Source: Phenylobacterium sp.
Lineage (GTDB): Bacteria > Pseudomonadota > Alphaproteobacteria > Caulobacterales > Caulobacteraceae
Direction of reading: 5' to 3'
Assembly (NCBI GenBank): GCA_025350885.1
Contig: JANXXA010000530.1
Coordinates: 1 to 8,504, forward strand
Length of the DNA stretch: 8,504 bases
Shown here piece after piece: positions 1-6,961 of this stretch. The translations under genes were made by a program, and so were the position numbers. The notes beneath the pieces were generated by a model. It saw only the letters and a list, made by a program, of their open reading frames with translations, had not been told where the DNA came from and ran no database searches. Numbering within the stretch: position 1 is the stretch's first letter; each line of letters begins with the position of its first letter.

Positions 1-429
1 GCCGACCGCCGCGGTCAGAAGACCGGCGCCGGCTACTACGACTACGACGAAAACCGCAACGCCATCCCCAGCGCCTTCACCGAGAAGGTGATCCAGGACT
101 TCATCGTCAAGACCGGCGCCAATCCGCGCAAGATCTCAGACGAGGAGATTCTCGAACGCTGCGTCTATCCGATGATCAACGAGGGCGCGAAGATTCTCGA
201 GGAGGGCAAGGCGATCCGCCCCTCCGACGTCGATGTGGTCTGGGTCAATGGCTACGGCTGGCCGGTCTATCGCGGCGGCCCGATGCACTATGGCGATCAG
301 GTCGGCCCCGAAAAGGTGTTGGCCAAGATGCGCGAATTCCAGGCGACCATGGGCGATGCGTTCAAGCCCTCGGCCCTGCTGGAAAAACTGGTCGCCGACG
401 GCAAGAAATTCTCCGACATCAAGGCCTGA
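1..429 (+). CDS. 3-hydroxyacyl-CoA dehydrogenase, FadB/FadJ-type, C-terminal part (5' end outside window)
   Basis: The last 142 codons of a multifunctional beta-oxidation enzyme, which oxidises 3-hydroxyacyl-CoA to 3-ketoacyl-CoA with NAD+ and, in full-length FadB/FadJ relatives, also hydrates enoyl-CoA. The frame is open from base 1 to TGA at 427-429. Visible landmarks are GQKTGAGYYDY near the start, typical of the boundary into the first C-terminal 3HCDH helical domain, and a later block reading RCVYPMINEGAKILEEG, then DVVWVNGYGWPVYRGGPM, which is the second 3HCDH C-terminal domain of the fused FadB/FadJ family. The NAD-binding Rossmann domain and any hydratase domain lie to the left of the window, so the fused architecture is inferred from the duplicated C-terminal domain. 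It is followed 199 bp later by a thiolase on the same strand, the classical FadB-FadA partnership. There is an internal ATG at position 88, but homology starts before it, so this is not a start. Confidence 0.93.
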   Translation, partial: ADRRGQKTGAGYYDYDENRNAIPSAFTEKVIQDFIVKTGANPRKISDEEILERCVYPMINEGAKILEEGKAIRPSDVDVVWVNGYGWPVYRGGPMHYGDQVGPEKVLAKMREFQATMGDAFKPSALLEKLVADGKKFSDIKA

Positions 430-442
430 TCCATCGCTTGGC

Positions 443-608
443 TCTTCCTTTCTCGCCGAAGGCGGGAGAGGGCGTGATGGAGAGGGCAAGCTACATCCAT
501 CGAGCTCACGGCCACCGACATTCGAAGTGCCTGGTTTGAGGCTCTCCCTCTCCACCATCGGCTCTGCGGCCGATGGTCCCCCTCTCCCGCTTCGCGGGAA
601 AGGAAAGA
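443..608. repeat. Palindromic repeat element with terminal inverted repeats (MITE/REP-like), between the two beta-oxidation genes
   Basis: The two ends of this roughly 166-bp stretch are inverted copies of each other. Reading inward from 447, CCTTTCTCGCCGAAGGCGGG is followed by AGAGGG. The complement read inward from 603 gives CCTTTCCCGCGAAGCGGGAG followed by AGGG. The match extends a few bases outward (TCTT against TCTTT). Each end is also its own hairpin: 447-457 pairs with 461-471 (11 pairs, two G-U, loop GAA), and 581-590 pairs with 594-603 (one mismatch, loop TTC). Further in, GATGGAGAGGG on the left is matched by GATGGTGGAGAGGG on the complement at right. A perfect 9-bp stem (554-562 with 569-577) appears only on the right. 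No coding potential is evident. This looks like a dispersed intergenic palindromic element of the kind common in GC-rich proteobacteria; copy number cannot be judged from one window. Confidence 0.72.
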
Positions 609-612
609 CTCT

Positions 613-619
613 GAAAGGA
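613..619 (+). promoter_or_regulatory. Ribosome binding site of the thiolase
   Basis: GAAAGGA ends 9 nt before the ATG at 629. It lies just outside the palindromic element and supports the 629 start over the long open frame that extends upstream to 233. Confidence 0.7.
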
Positions 620-628
620 CACCTCCCC

Positions 629-1834
629 ATGCGCGAAGCCGTCATCGTCGCCGCCGCCCGGACCCCCATCGGCAAGGCCTATCGCGGGGCGTTCAACAAC
701 ACCTATGGCGCTACGCTGGCGGCCCACTCGATCGCCGAGGTGGTGAAACGCGCCGGCATCGATCCGGGCGAGGTCGATGACGTGGCCTTCGGCTGCGCGC
801 TGGAACAGGGCTCCACCGGCAACAACATCGCCCGCCAGGCCGCCCTGCGCGCGGGCCTGCCCGACACGGTCTCCGGCATGACCATGGACCGGCAATGCTC
901 GTCGGGCCTGATGGGCATCGCCACGGCCGCCAAATACATCATCAACGACGGCGCCCCGATCGCCATCGGCGGCGGGGTGGAATCGATCAGCCTGGTGCAG
1001 AACGGCCACATGAACGGCTTCATGATGTCCGACCCCTGGCTTGCCGAACATGTACCGGAACTGCAGACCTCGATGGTCGAGACCGCGGAGATCGTCGCTG
1101 AGCGCTATGGGATCAGCCGCGAGGCGCAGGACGAATACGCCCTGCAGTCGCAGCAGCGCACCGCCCAGGCCCAGGCCGAGGGCCGCTTCGACGCCGAGAT
1201 CGCGCCGATGACCACGGTCATGAAGGTGGTGGTCAACAAGGAAACCGGCGAGACCGCCGACAAGCAGATCACCCTTTCCGCCGACGAGGGCAACCGGCCT
1301 CAGACGACCCTGGCCGACCTGCAGAAGCTGGCCCCGGTGTTCAAGGGCGGCCGCTATGTCAAGGAGGGCAAGTACATCACCGCCGGCAATGCCTCGCAGC
1401 TTTCCGACGGCTCGGCCGCGGTGCTCTTGATGGAGCGCAAGGAGGCTGAAAAGCGCGGCCTGGCGCCACTGGGCGCCTATCGCGGCATGGCCGTGGCCGG
1501 CTGCGGGCCGGAGGAAATGGGCATCGGCCCGGTGTTCGCGATCCCCAAGCTCCTGGAGCGCAACGGCCTGACCCTCGCCGACATCGACCTTTGGGAACTG
1601 AACGAGGCGTTCGCCAGCCAGGCGCTCTATTGCCGCGACAAGCTGGGCATCGACCCGGCGAAGTACAACGTCTCTGGGGGCTCCATCTCGATCGGCCATC
1701 CCTATGGCATGACCGGGGCGCGCTGCACGGCCCACCTGATGTATGAGGGCAAGCGCCGCGGCGCCAGATACGGCGTCGTCACCATGTGCGTCGGCGGCGG
1801 CATGGGCGCGGCCGGTCTGTTCGAGATCTTCTAG
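629..1834 (+). CDS. Acetyl-CoA C-acyltransferase (thiolase)
   Basis: A complete 401-residue thiolase, the usual length for the family. It cleaves 3-ketoacyl-CoA with CoA to acetyl-CoA and a shortened acyl-CoA, or runs in reverse as a condensing enzyme. The protein begins [16 protein letters not shown], the canonical thiolase N-terminus. Catalytic landmarks are all present: nucleophilic Cys90 in DRQCSSG, Asn325 in ELNEAFASQ, His357 in [14 protein letters not shown] and Cys387 in [12 protein letters not shown]. The glycine-rich ISIGHP block has Ser where many members have Ala, a mild variation. ATG at 629 has a ribosome site at 613-619; the frame is open upstream but through the repeat element, so the upstream extension is rejected. 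Position after a FadB/FadJ-type gene favours a degradative role, so FadA-like, but chain-length preference cannot be read from the sequence. The TAG stop overlaps the stop of the convergent transporter gene. Confidence 0.96.
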   Translation: MREAVIVAAARTPIGKAYRGAFNNTYGATLAAHSIAEVVKRAGIDPGEVDDVAFGCALEQGSTGNNIARQAALRAGLPDTVSGMTMDRQCSSGLMGIATAAKYIINDGAPIAIGGGVESISLVQNGHMNGFMMSDPWLAEHVPELQTSMVETAEIVAERYGISREAQDEYALQSQQRTAQAQAEGRFDAEIAPMTTVMKVVVNKETGETADKQITLSADEGNRPQTTLADLQKLAPVFKGGRYVKEGKYITAGNASQLSDGSAAVLLMERKEAEKRGLAPLGAYRGMAVAGCGPEEMGIGPVFAIPKLLERNGLTLADIDLWELNEAFASQALYCRDKLGIDPAKYNVSGGSISIGHPYGMTGARCTAHLMYEGKRRGARYGVVTMCVGGGMGAAGLFEIF

Positions 1835-3174
1835 GCCGTCGCTGTCCGGTCTTCCGCGTCGATCTGCGCCCAGGTCAGGCCCTTGGTCTCTTTCGCCACC
1901 AACGCGGCCACGAAGCTGACCCCGCAGGCCACGCCGATGTAGATCGAGATCGGCAGGGTCGAGTGGAAATGCCGGTAGAGCGCCAGCGAGACGATCGGCG
2001 CCCAGGAACCGCCGACGATGGAGGTCACCTGATAGCAGAGCGAGGCGCCGGAATAGCGCACCCGGGTGGGGAACAGCTCGGCGATCACCGCGCCCTGTGG
2101 GCCGTTCATGGCGCTGTGGACCAGCAGGCCGACCACCACCGCGACGATGATCAGAACCGGCGACCGGGTGTCCAGCAGCGGATAGAAGGCAAAGGCCCAG
2201 ATCGCCACCCCCGCCGCCCCGAAGGCGTAGACGGGCCGCCGGCCGATCCTGTCGGAGAGCAGCGCCCAGAGCGGCATCGACAAGGTGGCCACCAGCGCCC
2301 CGGCCAGGACGCCGTTCAGCGCCACGGCGCGCGACAGGTGCAGCATCTCGGTGACGTAGGTGATGGCGAACGCGGTCATCAGATAGAAGGAGATGTTCTC
2401 GCCGATCTTCAGCGCCCCGCCGAGCACGACCCGCCAGGGCCAGCGGCGCAGGGTCTCCAGCACCGGGGCGTCGTGGGCGCCGCCTTCCACCTCGGCCAGC
2501 GCCGCCTCGAACACCGGGCTTTCGTCCAACGACACCCGCACCCAAAGGCCGATGCCGATCAGCACGACGCTGAGCAGAAACGGGATGCGCCAGCCCCAGG
2601 TGAGGAAATCCCCAGGGCTGAGTGTTGCGGCCAGCACCGCCAGCACCCCGGTCGCCAGGAAATTGCCCAGACCGCCGCCCGCCTGGGTGAGGCCGGTCCA
2701 CAGGCCGCGCCGCCGGGCGTCGCCATATTCCGCCGACATCAGGATCGCCCCGCCCCACTGGCCGCCCAGCCCGAAGCCCTGCACCAGCCGCAGCGCCACC
2801 AGCATCACCGGGGCCAGCACCCCCACCTGGTTGAAGGTCGGCAACAGGCCGATCAGGAAGGTCGCCGCGCCCATGATCAGCATGCTGAGCGTCAGCAGCT
2901 TCTTGCGTCCGATGCGGTCGCCGAAATGGCCGAAGACGATGCCGCCGATGGGCCGGGCCATGAACCCCACCGCATAGGTCGAGAAGGCGAACATGGTCCC
3001 GGTCAGCGGGTCGGACCGGGGGAAGAACACCTTGCTGAACACCAGCGCCGCGGCCGTGCCATAGAGCAGGAAGTCGTACCACTCGACGGCCGTGCCGATG
3101 GCGCTCGCCGCCACCACCTTGCGGCGCAGGCGGGCGGCGGATGCGGACAGCGCCCCGGCGTTTGCGGTCGTCAA
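1831..3174 (-). CDS. MFS transporter, metabolite:H+ symporter (MHS) family
   Basis: A 447-residue inner-membrane transporter of the major facilitator superfamily, probably importing an organic acid or similar small metabolite with protons. After a short basic N-terminus come GTAVEWYDF (residues 27-35), a hallmark of the MHS group that includes ShiA, ProP and KgtP, and the cytoplasmic loop 2-3 signature GHFGDRIGRKK (82-92). The second-half counterpart SDRIGRRP is at 307-314. VSLDESPVFE (214-223), after TM6, is also typical of MHS proteins. Hydrophobic segments are consistent with 12 TM helices. I chose TTG at 3174 because GGGGAGG lies 8 nt upstream (3189-3183) and homology begins soon after. 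The frame is open further upstream to an ATG at 3342, but that stretch is Arg/Pro/Ala-rich, without family resemblance. The substrate is unknown; beta-oxidation genes on both sides suggest a carboxylate. Confidence 0.93.
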   Translation of the reverse strand: MTTANAGALSASAARLRRKVVAASAIGTAVEWYDFLLYGTAAALVFSKVFFPRSDPLTGTMFAFSTYAVGFMARPIGGIVFGHFGDRIGRKKLLTLSMLIMGAATFLIGLLPTFNQVGVLAPVMLVALRLVQGFGLGGQWGGAILMSAEYGDARRRGLWTGLTQAGGGLGNFLATGVLAVLAATLSPGDFLTWGWRIPFLLSVVLIGIGLWVRVSLDESPVFEAALAEVEGGAHDAPVLETLRRWPWRVVLGGALKIGENISFYLMTAFAITYVTEMLHLSRAVALNGVLAGALVATLSMPLWALLSDRIGRRPVYAFGAAGVAIWAFAFYPLLDTRSPVLIIVAVVVGLLVHSAMNGPQGAVIAELFPTRVRYSGASLCYQVTSIVGGSWAPIVSLALYRHFHSTLPISIYIGVACGVSFVAALVAKETKGLTWAQIDAEDRTATA

Positions 3175-3182
3175 GGCTCGGC

Positions 3183-3189
3183 CCTCCCC
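3183..3189 (-). promoter_or_regulatory. Ribosome binding site deciding the TTG start of the MFS gene
   Basis: On the minus strand, GGGGAGG is followed by 8 nt and then TTG (3174-3172), an optimal Shine-Dalgarno spacing. No comparable site was noted for the longer open frame. Confidence 0.65.
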
Positions 3190-3332
3190 GGCGCGGCCCG
3201 CTCTGACGGCGGGTCCGTTGGGGCAGATGAGCGCGAACAGCGCGGTCTTACAAGTCGCCGCCAAGCCCGGCGGGCAAGAGTTGGAGCGGGCCAGACGCCT
3301 CAGCGACGACGCCCCACGGCGCGAAGGAAGGC

Positions 3333-3358
3333 GGCCGCTCACCGAGCGCGGCCTTTTT
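3333..3358 (+). terminator. Terminator-like hairpin plus T-run in the leader of the acyl-CoA dehydrogenase
   Basis: GGCCGC (3333-3338) pairs perfectly with GCGGCC (3348-3353). Two further inner pairs (TC with GA) are possible, and TTTTT follows at 3354-3358. The orientation is plus, about 80 nt upstream of the ATG at 3440. There is no plus-strand gene just upstream to terminate, so it could be a leader attenuator, the end of a short unannotated transcript, or a chance structure in GC-rich DNA. Confidence 0.4.
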
Positions 3359-3439
3359 CAGGGGCGCCTGTCCACTTGCAGCTTGCCGCGCGCCGCCAGG
3401 AGACCCAGGCTGGGGACAACGAAAAACCGAGGAAGCCCC

Positions 3440-4675
3440 ATGTCCATCGACTTTGAAATCCCGCCGGAAGCCAAGGCCGTCCGCGAACGCGTGCGCCAGT
3501 GGGTGAAGGACGAATGCATCCCGGCCGAGGCCCGTGTGGTCGACAAGGACAGCTACAAGGCCGTGCTGGCCGAGCTGCGCGCCAAGGCCCGCGCCCAGGG
3601 CCTGTGGCTGCCCTTCGTGCCGAAGGAACATGGCGGCATGGGTCTGGGACCGCTGGCCAACGCCCTGGTGCAGATGGAGCTCGGCATGAGCCACCTGGGG
3701 GCCCTGTCGATGAACAGCCAGGGTCCCGACGACGCGACCATGCTGACCCTGCTGGCCCACGGCACGGAGTTTCAGAAGGAAAAATACCTCAAGCCGCTGC
3801 TGAACGGCGACATGCGCGTCTGCTACTCGATGACCGAAAAGGCCGCCGGCGCCGACGCCACGGGGATGCGCACCTCGGCGGTCAAGGACGGCAACGAGAA
3901 CTATGTGCTGAACGGCGAGAAGTGGTTCTCCTCGGCCGCCAGCGTCGCGGACCTGGCGCTGGTCATGGCCCGCACCGACCCCGACGCGCCGCGCCACCAG
4001 CAGTTCTCGACCTTCATCGTCGAACTGCCCAACCCTGGCTACCGGATCAAGCGCGACATCAAGACCATGGCCGCCGAGGGCCCCTTGTCGCACATCATGG
4101 GCGGCGGCCACGCCGAGATCGAGATCAAGGATCTGGTGGTCCCCGCCGAGAACCTCCTGGGCGGCGAGGGTCGCGGCTTCGACATGGGCCAGCACCGGCT
4201 GGCCTACGGGCGCCTGCGGCACGGCATGCACAACGTCGCCATGGCCCAGCGCGCGCTCGACATGGCCGCGGCCCACATCAGCCAGCGCACCACCTTCGGC
4301 AAGAAGCTGGACGAGCGCCAGGCCGTCCAGTTCATGATGGCCGAGTGCGCGACCCAGCTCTATATCTCGCGCCTGATGCTGCTGCACATCGCCTACAAGG
4401 CCGAGAAAGGCCTGGACATGCGGCAGGAGAACTCCATCGCCAAGGTCTATCTGGCGCACATGGTCCATCACGTGGTCGACACCGCCATCCAGCTGCACGG
4501 GGCGCTGGGCTACAGCCGCGATACCCCGCTGGCCGCCTGGTACACCCACATCCGCTCACAGCGTCTGGTGGACGGTCCCGACGAGGTGCATCGCTGGACC
4601 GTCGGCCGCAACGTCATCAAGGCGTTCGCCAAGGACGGCACCACCGCCATGGCGGCCGGCGGCGACCTGCTTTAG
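3440..4675 (+). CDS. Acyl-CoA dehydrogenase, ACAD10/11-like
   Basis: A complete 411-residue flavoprotein that introduces the alpha,beta double bond in acyl-CoA, passing electrons through FAD to electron-transfer flavoprotein. The N-terminal helical domain runs to about residue 125. The middle beta domain opens with CYSMTEKAAGAD (128-139), the FAD/substrate signature usually written MTEPxAGSD, here with Lys and Ala substitutions. The C-terminal helical domain carries RTTFGKKL (283-290), QLHGALGYSR (351-360) and RLVDGPDEVH (375-384). The last motif is characteristic of the ACAD10/11-like branch; it aligns with YEGT of medium-chain enzymes, so Asp378 falls where the catalytic Glu lies. ATG at 3440 has GAGGAA 5 nt upstream. 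The gene is transcribed alone, divergent from the transporter and convergent with the cytochrome gene, whose stop overlaps its own by 4 bp. Substrate is unknown; a branched, hydroxylated or otherwise modified acyl-CoA is possible. Confidence 0.95.
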   Translation: MSIDFEIPPEAKAVRERVRQWVKDECIPAEARVVDKDSYKAVLAELRAKARAQGLWLPFVPKEHGGMGLGPLANALVQMELGMSHLGALSMNSQGPDDATMLTLLAHGTEFQKEKYLKPLLNGDMRVCYSMTEKAAGADATGMRTSAVKDGNENYVLNGEKWFSSAASVADLALVMARTDPDAPRHQQFSTFIVELPNPGYRIKRDIKTMAAEGPLSHIMGGGHAEIEIKDLVVPAENLLGGEGRGFDMGQHRLAYGRLRHGMHNVAMAQRALDMAAAHISQRTTFGKKLDERQAVQFMMAECATQLYISRLMLLHIAYKAEKGLDMRQENSIAKVYLAHMVHHVVDTAIQLHGALGYSRDTPLAAWYTHIRSQRLVDGPDEVHRWTVGRNVIKAFAKDGTTAMAAGGDLL

Positions 4676-5739
4676 GGGCGCTGCATCTTGGCGATATACT
4701 CGCGCACCAGGGCCAGGCCCTCGGCGTGAACCACCGATCGGCCGAGCTCGGGCATCATCACGCCCGGCTCGGTCGAGGCCATGCGATAGGCGATGATCGA
4801 GGCGTCGGGGTGGCCGGGGACGAGGTCGAGCTCCAGGTCGCCCGCGCCCTTGCCGGCGGCGACGGGGTGCTTGCCGAGGCCCAGCCTGGCGGGCCGGGTC
4901 TCCTCCAGATCGAGGTTCAGGCCGGTGTTCGACGCCATGCCGCGCGGGTTGTGGCAGTGGCCGCAGTTGGCGTCGAGATAGGCCCGGGCGCGGGCCGCCA
5001 GCGGCTCGGCGGCGTCGGTCCAGACGGCGGTGCGCGGGACTTTGTCCGGCGGCGGGGCGCCCTCCAGCCTGCCCGTCCGCTTCCAGTGGGCGAGCTGGTT
5101 CTCCGGTCCTTCCGGATAGGCGAAGACGCCGTTGAGGTTGCGCGCCTTGACCCCGATGGGGGCGATCCTGCCCGCCAGCGAATGACACTGCTTGCACTGG
5201 TTGGCGTTGGGCACCCGATAGTCGATCTGGCGGGGCTGGCCCGTCGCATCGGTGAAACTGACGTCGATCCGCGCGCCGGCGCGCTTGAGCTTCGCCTCGG
5301 TGCGGTCGGCGTTCCAGACATAGGTCAGCGCCGTCCAGCCCGCGCGGCGGTGGATCAGCAGGCGGGTCTCCAGCACCTGGACCGCCTCGTCCGGCCGGCG
5401 CAGGTCGGCGGGGTAGGCGAAGGACTTGATCAGCGTCGCGCCCACTGGCAGATCGAGCGCGCCGGTCGGCCGGTAGCGCGCCTTGGCGCCCGGCGGCAGG
5501 TAGAGCCAGCGGGACTTCTCGGCATAGTCGCTGAACAGCGGCGTATTCAGGGCGTAGGGCATGACGCCGACGTTAGGCAGGCGGCCCGCGTCGTCGGTAA
5601 ATAGCCGATAGGCCGAAAGCGTCGGCGCCGGCGTGGCCGCCATCAGGAACTTCAGCTCCACTTGGCCGGGCTCCAGCGGCGCGCCACCAAGCGCCAGCAG
5701 TCCCAGCAGTCCACCCAGCGCGGCGAGCGCGCGGCTCAC
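4672..5739 (-). CDS. Exported diheme c-type cytochrome, SO2930/HNE_0200-like family
   Basis: A predicted 355-residue periplasmic or outer-envelope diheme cytochrome, partner of the beta-helix protein encoded just upstream. Residues 1-20 form a Sec signal peptide (Arg, then a Leu/Ala/Gly-rich core ending GGA). Two heme-attachment motifs are visible, CKQCH at 182-186 and CGHCH at 259-263, with a possible distal Met in GVMMPELGRS (326-335). The N-terminal half has no heme motif and contains PNVGVMPYALNTPLFSDYAEK (split by residues 55-75), a conserved-looking block. I recall this architecture as the TIGR03806 family, which occurs next to TIGR03805 beta-helix proteins. The GTG start at 5739 overlaps the upstream TGA (GTGA), indicating translational coupling; no good independent ribosome site is seen. 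The open frame continues further upstream but only as an out-of-frame shadow of the beta-helix gene. Electron donor, acceptor and role are unknown. Confidence 0.88.
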   Translation of the reverse strand: MSRALAALGGLLGLLALGGAPLEPGQVELKFLMAATPAPTLSAYRLFTDDAGRLPNVGVMPYALNTPLFSDYAEKSRWLYLPPGAKARYRPTGALDLPVGATLIKSFAYPADLRRPDEAVQVLETRLLIHRRAGWTALTYVWNADRTEAKLKRAGARIDVSFTDATGQPRQIDYRVPNANQCKQCHSLAGRIAPIGVKARNLNGVFAYPEGPENQLAHWKRTGRLEGAPPPDKVPRTAVWTDAAEPLAARARAYLDANCGHCHNPRGMASNTGLNLDLEETRPARLGLGKHPVAAGKGAGDLELDLVPGHPDASIIAYRMASTEPGVMMPELGRSVVHAEGLALVREYIAKMQRP

Positions 5740-6944
5740 GGGGCCAGCGCGGCCTGCGCCTTGGGCAGCACCACGGGCCTGGGCTCGGCCAGCACCGCAT
5801 CGCCGTAGGTCGGCGTCACCTGCGGATTGGCCTGGTCGAAGGCGCCGGGCTTGGCCAGCCGCAGATTGCCCACCGGGCCATCGCTCAGCCGCACCCGCAC
5901 CACATCGCTGAGCCCGGGGAATGTGGTCACTCCGTCCCAAAGGATCGGCGGCACGGCGCCGCCCATGGCGCGGGCCATCACCTTGCCCCCCTCGAACACC
6001 GGGTCCCAGCCATTGCGGCCGATCCGGTTGTCGCGCACCACGATGTCGCGCGGCAGGGGGTTATAGGTCTTGTCGGTGAAGCCGAAGCGATAGGCCACAA
6101 GCATCACCGCGCTGGACTGGTTGCCGGAGATCTCGTTTTCGAAGACGTGCACGTCGCGATTGGCCATCACCATCACCCCGGTGCCGGTTGGCACGCCGGC
6201 GACGATGTTGCCCTTGGGCGCGAAGTTGGGGGTGTCGTTGTCGACCACCCGGTTGCGGAACACCCGCGTCGAGTGGCCGCCCATCTGCGGCAGGCCGGGC
6301 AGGTCGAACACCAGGATACCGCCGGCGTTGTGCGTCGAGACGTTGTCGAACACATCAGCGTTCATCGAGTTCTCGATCTCGATCCCGGCGACGTTGAACT
6401 CCGCGCGGCTGCGTTTCAGCACGATGTTCTTCGACTGGCCGACATAGATGCCGGCGTCGGACGCGCCCTTCACCGTCACCTTGTCGATCAGCACATTGGT
6501 CGAGGCCACCGGATAGACCCCATAGGCGCCGTTGGTCTCCTTCGGCCCGCCGGTCCATTCGACGCGCAGGTTGATGAAGCTGATCTGGTCGGCGCCCTTG
6601 GACTTGATGCCGTCGCCCTTGGTGTCCTCGACGGCGAAGTCGCGCAGGGTCACCCGGCTGGAGGTGATCAGGAGCCCCTCGCCGGAGCTCTTCTGACCCT
6701 TGAAGGAGAGGATCGTCGCCGCCGGTCCGGCGCCCTTGACGGTCACTCCGGCCACGTCCAGCGACAGGCCGTCGGTCAGCTCATAGCGGCCCGCCGCGAT
6801 GGCCACCGTGTCACCCGGCCTGGCGTCCAGCAGCGCCGTCTGCAGCTTTTCCTGCACATCGCCGCCGGGCGCGACACCAAGCGTCTTGGCCTGGGCCTGG
6901 CCGGCCAGCAGCAGAGCCGCTCCGGCGATCACCAGCGTGCGCAT
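5736..6944 (-). CDS. Exported right-handed parallel beta-helix repeat protein
   Basis: A 402-residue secreted protein. MRTLVIAGAALLLAGQAQA (1-19) is a textbook Sec signal peptide with cleavage after Ala19. Residues 25-50 resemble the opening of beta-helix folds (VQEKLQTALLDARPGDTVAI). From about 60 to 310 come repeated 20-25 residue turns with Val/Ile/Leu-rich strands and Asn or Asp at corners, for example VTLRDFAVED, ISFINLRVEW, VLIDKVTVKG, IVLKRSRAEF, VHVFENEISGN and IVVRDNRIGRN. Such folds are found in polysaccharide lyases and related surface proteins, but I see no identifiable catalytic site. I recall this as the TIGR03805 family, paired with the downstream diheme cytochrome. Start: ATG at 6944 has GGAGAGG at 6955-6949 and puts the signal peptide at the terminus. 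An alternative ATG at 6965 would overlap the hydrolase stop as ATGA and add seven residues. Confidence 0.87.
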   Translation of the reverse strand: MRTLVIAGAALLLAGQAQAKTLGVAPGGDVQEKLQTALLDARPGDTVAIAAGRYELTDGLSLDVAGVTVKGAGPAATILSFKGQKSSGEGLLITSSRVTLRDFAVEDTKGDGIKSKGADQISFINLRVEWTGGPKETNGAYGVYPVASTNVLIDKVTVKGASDAGIYVGQSKNIVLKRSRAEFNVAGIEIENSMNADVFDNVSTHNAGGILVFDLPGLPQMGGHSTRVFRNRVVDNDTPNFAPKGNIVAGVPTGTGVMVMANRDVHVFENEISGNQSSAVMLVAYRFGFTDKTYNPLPRDIVVRDNRIGRNGWDPVFEGGKVMARAMGGAVPPILWDGVTTFPGLSDVVRVRLSDGPVGNLRLAKPGAFDQANPQVTPTYGDAVLAEPRPVVLPKAQAALAP

Positions 6945-6948
6945 TGAA

Positions 6949-6955
6949 CCTCTCC
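6949..6955 (-). promoter_or_regulatory. Ribosome binding site of the beta-helix gene
   Basis: GGAGAGG on the minus strand lies 4 nt before the ATG at 6944 (7 nt from its GGAG core). It favours that start over the ATG at 6965, whose nearest purine-rich GAGG is too far upstream. Confidence 0.6.
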
Positions 6956-6961
6956 GCAAGA

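Larger units (their letters stand above)
3175..3439. other. Divergent intergenic region between the MFS gene and the acyl-CoA dehydrogenase
   Basis: These 265 bp must hold the promoters of both divergent genes. I see no convincing -35/-10 pair and no clear operator palindrome. What can be supported is the transporter ribosome site at its left end, a hairpin with a T-run at 3333-3358, and the dehydrogenase ribosome site GAGGAA at 3429-3434. The plus-strand frame of the dehydrogenase stays open through the whole region, but the translation is low-complexity and unlike the family. I found no tRNA or recognisable RNA gene. Confidence 0.5.

Noticed and set aside
554..577. Perfect 9-bp stem as an intrinsic terminator after the 3-hydroxyacyl-CoA dehydrogenase
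   Set aside because: It is followed by C-rich sequence, not a T-run, and is better explained as part of the palindromic element.
506..3082. Very long minus-strand open frame (858 codons) across the thiolase and transporter region
   Set aside because: It is antisense to the thiolase and out of frame with the transporter; its translation is Arg/Gly/Ala/His-rich without family motifs. Long shadow frames are expected at this GC content.
3236..3275. Possible tRNA, suggested on the minus strand by CTTGTAAG resembling a Thr anticodon loop
   Set aside because: No T-arm consensus, acceptor stem or D-arm could be assembled around it.
3092..3439. N-terminal extension of the acyl-CoA dehydrogenase to an upstream ATG
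   Set aside because: The frame is open but Arg/Ala/Pro-rich and unlike the family; the ATG at 3440 has a ribosome site and the expected N-terminus.
1786..3456. Plus-strand open frame of 556 codons opposite the transporter
   Set aside because: It is the antisense shadow of the MFS gene, with a Gln/His/Arg-rich, low-complexity translation; the minus strand encodes clear MFS motifs.
3248..4549. Minus-strand open frame of 433 codons opposite the dehydrogenase
   Set aside because: Translation is His/Gln/Gly/Val-rich shadow sequence, whereas the plus strand has full acyl-CoA dehydrogenase motifs.
3499..5604. Plus-strand open frame of 701 codons across the dehydrogenase and cytochrome genes
   Set aside because: It is a +1-type shadow of the dehydrogenase continuing antisense to the cytochrome; no recognisable domain.
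6147..6947. Plus-strand open frame of 266 codons opposite the beta-helix gene
   Set aside because: His/Val/Arg-rich antisense translation with no motif; the minus-strand frame has a signal peptide and repeats.
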